From assembly GCA_036023115.1 (NCBI GenBank), contig JAYKKT010000037.1, positions 1,494,001 to 1,558,000 on the forward strand: DNA of 64,000 nt, read 5' to 3'. This DNA comes from Brasenia schreberi. Taxonomy: Eukaryota > Streptophyta > Magnoliopsida > Nymphaeales > Cabombaceae. The position numbers and the translations under genes are program-made. Shown here piece by piece: positions 62,588-64,000 of the stretch; within the stretch, counting starts at the first letter, position 1, and each line of letters opens with the position of its first letter. A model generated the notes under the pieces. It was not told where the DNA came from. It did no database searches and saw nothing but the letters and a program-made list of their open reading frames with translations.

Positions 62588-63135
62588 GGTAGTAGAGACT
62601 TCACTTGTCTGTGATTCAATGGCGGGTTTAAAACCTAATTTTGTAACCAGAACCTGAAACAGTTTGGGGGTTTAAGGAGAGGCACTTCACAATGGGTGGG
62701 AGGCAATTCCATACCCGACAGAACCCGACCCGAAATTCTGAGCTTGGGTAGGTGTTTAAGCACCCCGAAACCCTGACCTCATTAATACCCAAACTGCCTC
62801 TCTCTCTCTCCCCCCGACCATTTACCTTTTATCTTTCAACTTTCTCCACCTCGCTCTTTACTTCTCACACTTTCCTAACTCACTCTTACGAGCTAAGTAA
62901 CATGATGTTCATCCAAGGTGTGTTCAAAGTGAAATCTCTCTCTCTCCTCTTACTCACCTGTTTCGACTTGTGTCCCAAGTGTGTTCACTTATGGTGTGTT
63001 TAATTGGTATCATCAACCCCCTAGTACTAAAATTGAAGGCTTAGACCCAACACGACCTTGTAACTATAGTTATGAGAAACCACACTTGCATGTTTAATTT
63101 GCAAGTAATATTGGCACTTGAGTTTCTTTGCCAGA
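62588..63135. other. Promoter side of bL12m
   Basis: Holds the 5' UTR and promoter of the minus-strand bL12m gene. I see no confident TATA box. A (CT)n run at about 62790-62812 and pyrimidine-rich sequence to 62960 follow. The plus-strand frame 62752-63003 is pyrimidine-rich and unsupported. Confidence 0.5.
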
Positions 63136-64000
63136 CAGTAGAACAACAACAACTAAGTCTTTATATTAGATGGGATGGGGTCGACTACATGGATTCTTTG
63201 ATTTCACATAGCCCTATCATGTGTCATGTTGCAGGTAACTCAACATAAGCTAGAACATTCTTTATTTTTTCTTTCCAACACTTTTGGGGTCGTCCTCTAC
63301 CTCTTTTAATACTTTCAAAATCTAGTTTTGCATACCTTCTTACAAGCGTTTCTTTTGATTTTCTTTCTATATCTAAACCATATTAAACGATGTTCTCTCA
63401 TTTTATCATCTATTGGTATCACTCCTAATTTATTTCTAATAACCTAGTTATGTATACAGTCTTTCTTTGTATGACCATTCATCAATCTCAACAACTTCAT
63501 TTCTGTCACATACATCTTTTGTACATGTTGATGATTAACTACCCAACACTTAGAAGCATAAAACATGGAAGGTCTAATTGTTGCTATATAATATTTACCT
63601 TTTAACTTTAATGGTATCTTCTTATCACAAAGAATACCAGATGCTCCTCTCCATTTTATTTTAACCAACTTGCATTAATTCTATGCATAACAACTCCATC
63701 AATTCTTCCATCACCCTAAAAAATTGACCTTAGGTATTTAAAATTTTCCTTTTACGAGATGCACTATGTGCCAATCTTAATTTCTATGTCATCTAAAGTA
63801 ACCAAATGATCAAACTTACATTCCATATATTCTATCTTTGTTCTACTAAGTCAGAAGCCTTTACTTTCTAATGTTTCTCTCCATAGTTCTAATTTTCTAT
63901 TAACTTTTTTCTTCGATTCCTCAACTAACACAATGCCATATGCAAATAACATAAACCACTTCATTTTGAATATGTTTTGTTAACTCATCAATCACTATTA
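63136..64000 (-). mobile_element. RTE LINE, 3' part, running off the window
   Basis: Starts acaacaacaactaagtc with gatggggtcgactacatgg, the 3' end. The minus-strand segment 63444-63668 reads KIPLKLKGKYYIATIRPSMF, YASKCWVVNHQHVQKM and EMKLLRLMNGHTKKD, the RT C-terminal region. It continues past 63668 toward the RT palm (a FVIC(V)... [13 protein letters not shown] region near 63900) and leaves the window. It is the best reference here for aligning the other LINE pieces. Confidence 0.9.

Overview
The window is nuclear DNA of a flowering plant: AT-rich, intron-containing genes, Ty1/copia, RTE-type LINE, hAT and SINE remains, and long (TA)n, (CT)n and (CT)n(TA)n microsatellites. I see no bacterial, organellar or viral signature and cannot name the species. 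Most of the 64 kb is transposon debris, much of it nested.

Cellular genes are few. (1) 18.7-19.8 kb, minus: a PORR-domain (organelle intron-splicing type) gene with frameshifts and missing blocks, read as a pseudogene. (2) 35.1-38.1 kb, plus: a four-exon clade A PP2C phosphatase (ABI1/HAB1 type) with a complete catalytic domain, no visible N-terminal extension, and substitutions at normally conserved sites. (3) 45.1-51.6 kb, minus: the first four exons of a SUMO E1 subunit gene (SAE2/UBA2) spread over 6.5 kb, with an hAT element and LINE pieces in intron 3, two damaged splice junctions and no downstream exons. (4) 59.4-60.2 kb, minus: three small exons with matching splice phases that form the 3' end of a protein I do not recognise. 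(5) 61.7-62.6 kb, minus: an intact single-exon gene for mitochondrial ribosomal protein bL12.

Mobile DNA by region: 3.4-8.2 kb is a copia element with both LTRs and a 5-bp target duplication. 8.6-16.3 kb is an RTE LINE split by a second complete-length copia (9.2-14.4 kb) and by an unidentified 1.2-kb insertion. 24.2-25.8 kb and 53.9-56.2 kb hold two copies of a third copia family in opposite orientation. 27.1-28.4 kb looks like a Ty3/gypsy 3' LTR. 32.3-33.3 kb is an AT-rich element with long terminal inverted repeats. 39.8-42.2 kb is an RTE LINE with a large internal deletion in its reverse transcriptase. 42.7-49.0 kb holds two hAT copies facing each other, one of them interrupted by a LINE flanked by a 16-bp target duplication. 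At least four tRNA-derived SINE-like copies, apparently of different families, are scattered through the gaps.

The genes do not form a functional unit; they are unrelated single-copy plant genes between transposons. I found no convincing new multi-gene system. The items most worth a second look are the unrecognised spliced gene near 60 kb, the broken SAE2 gene, and the PP2C with altered conserved residues.
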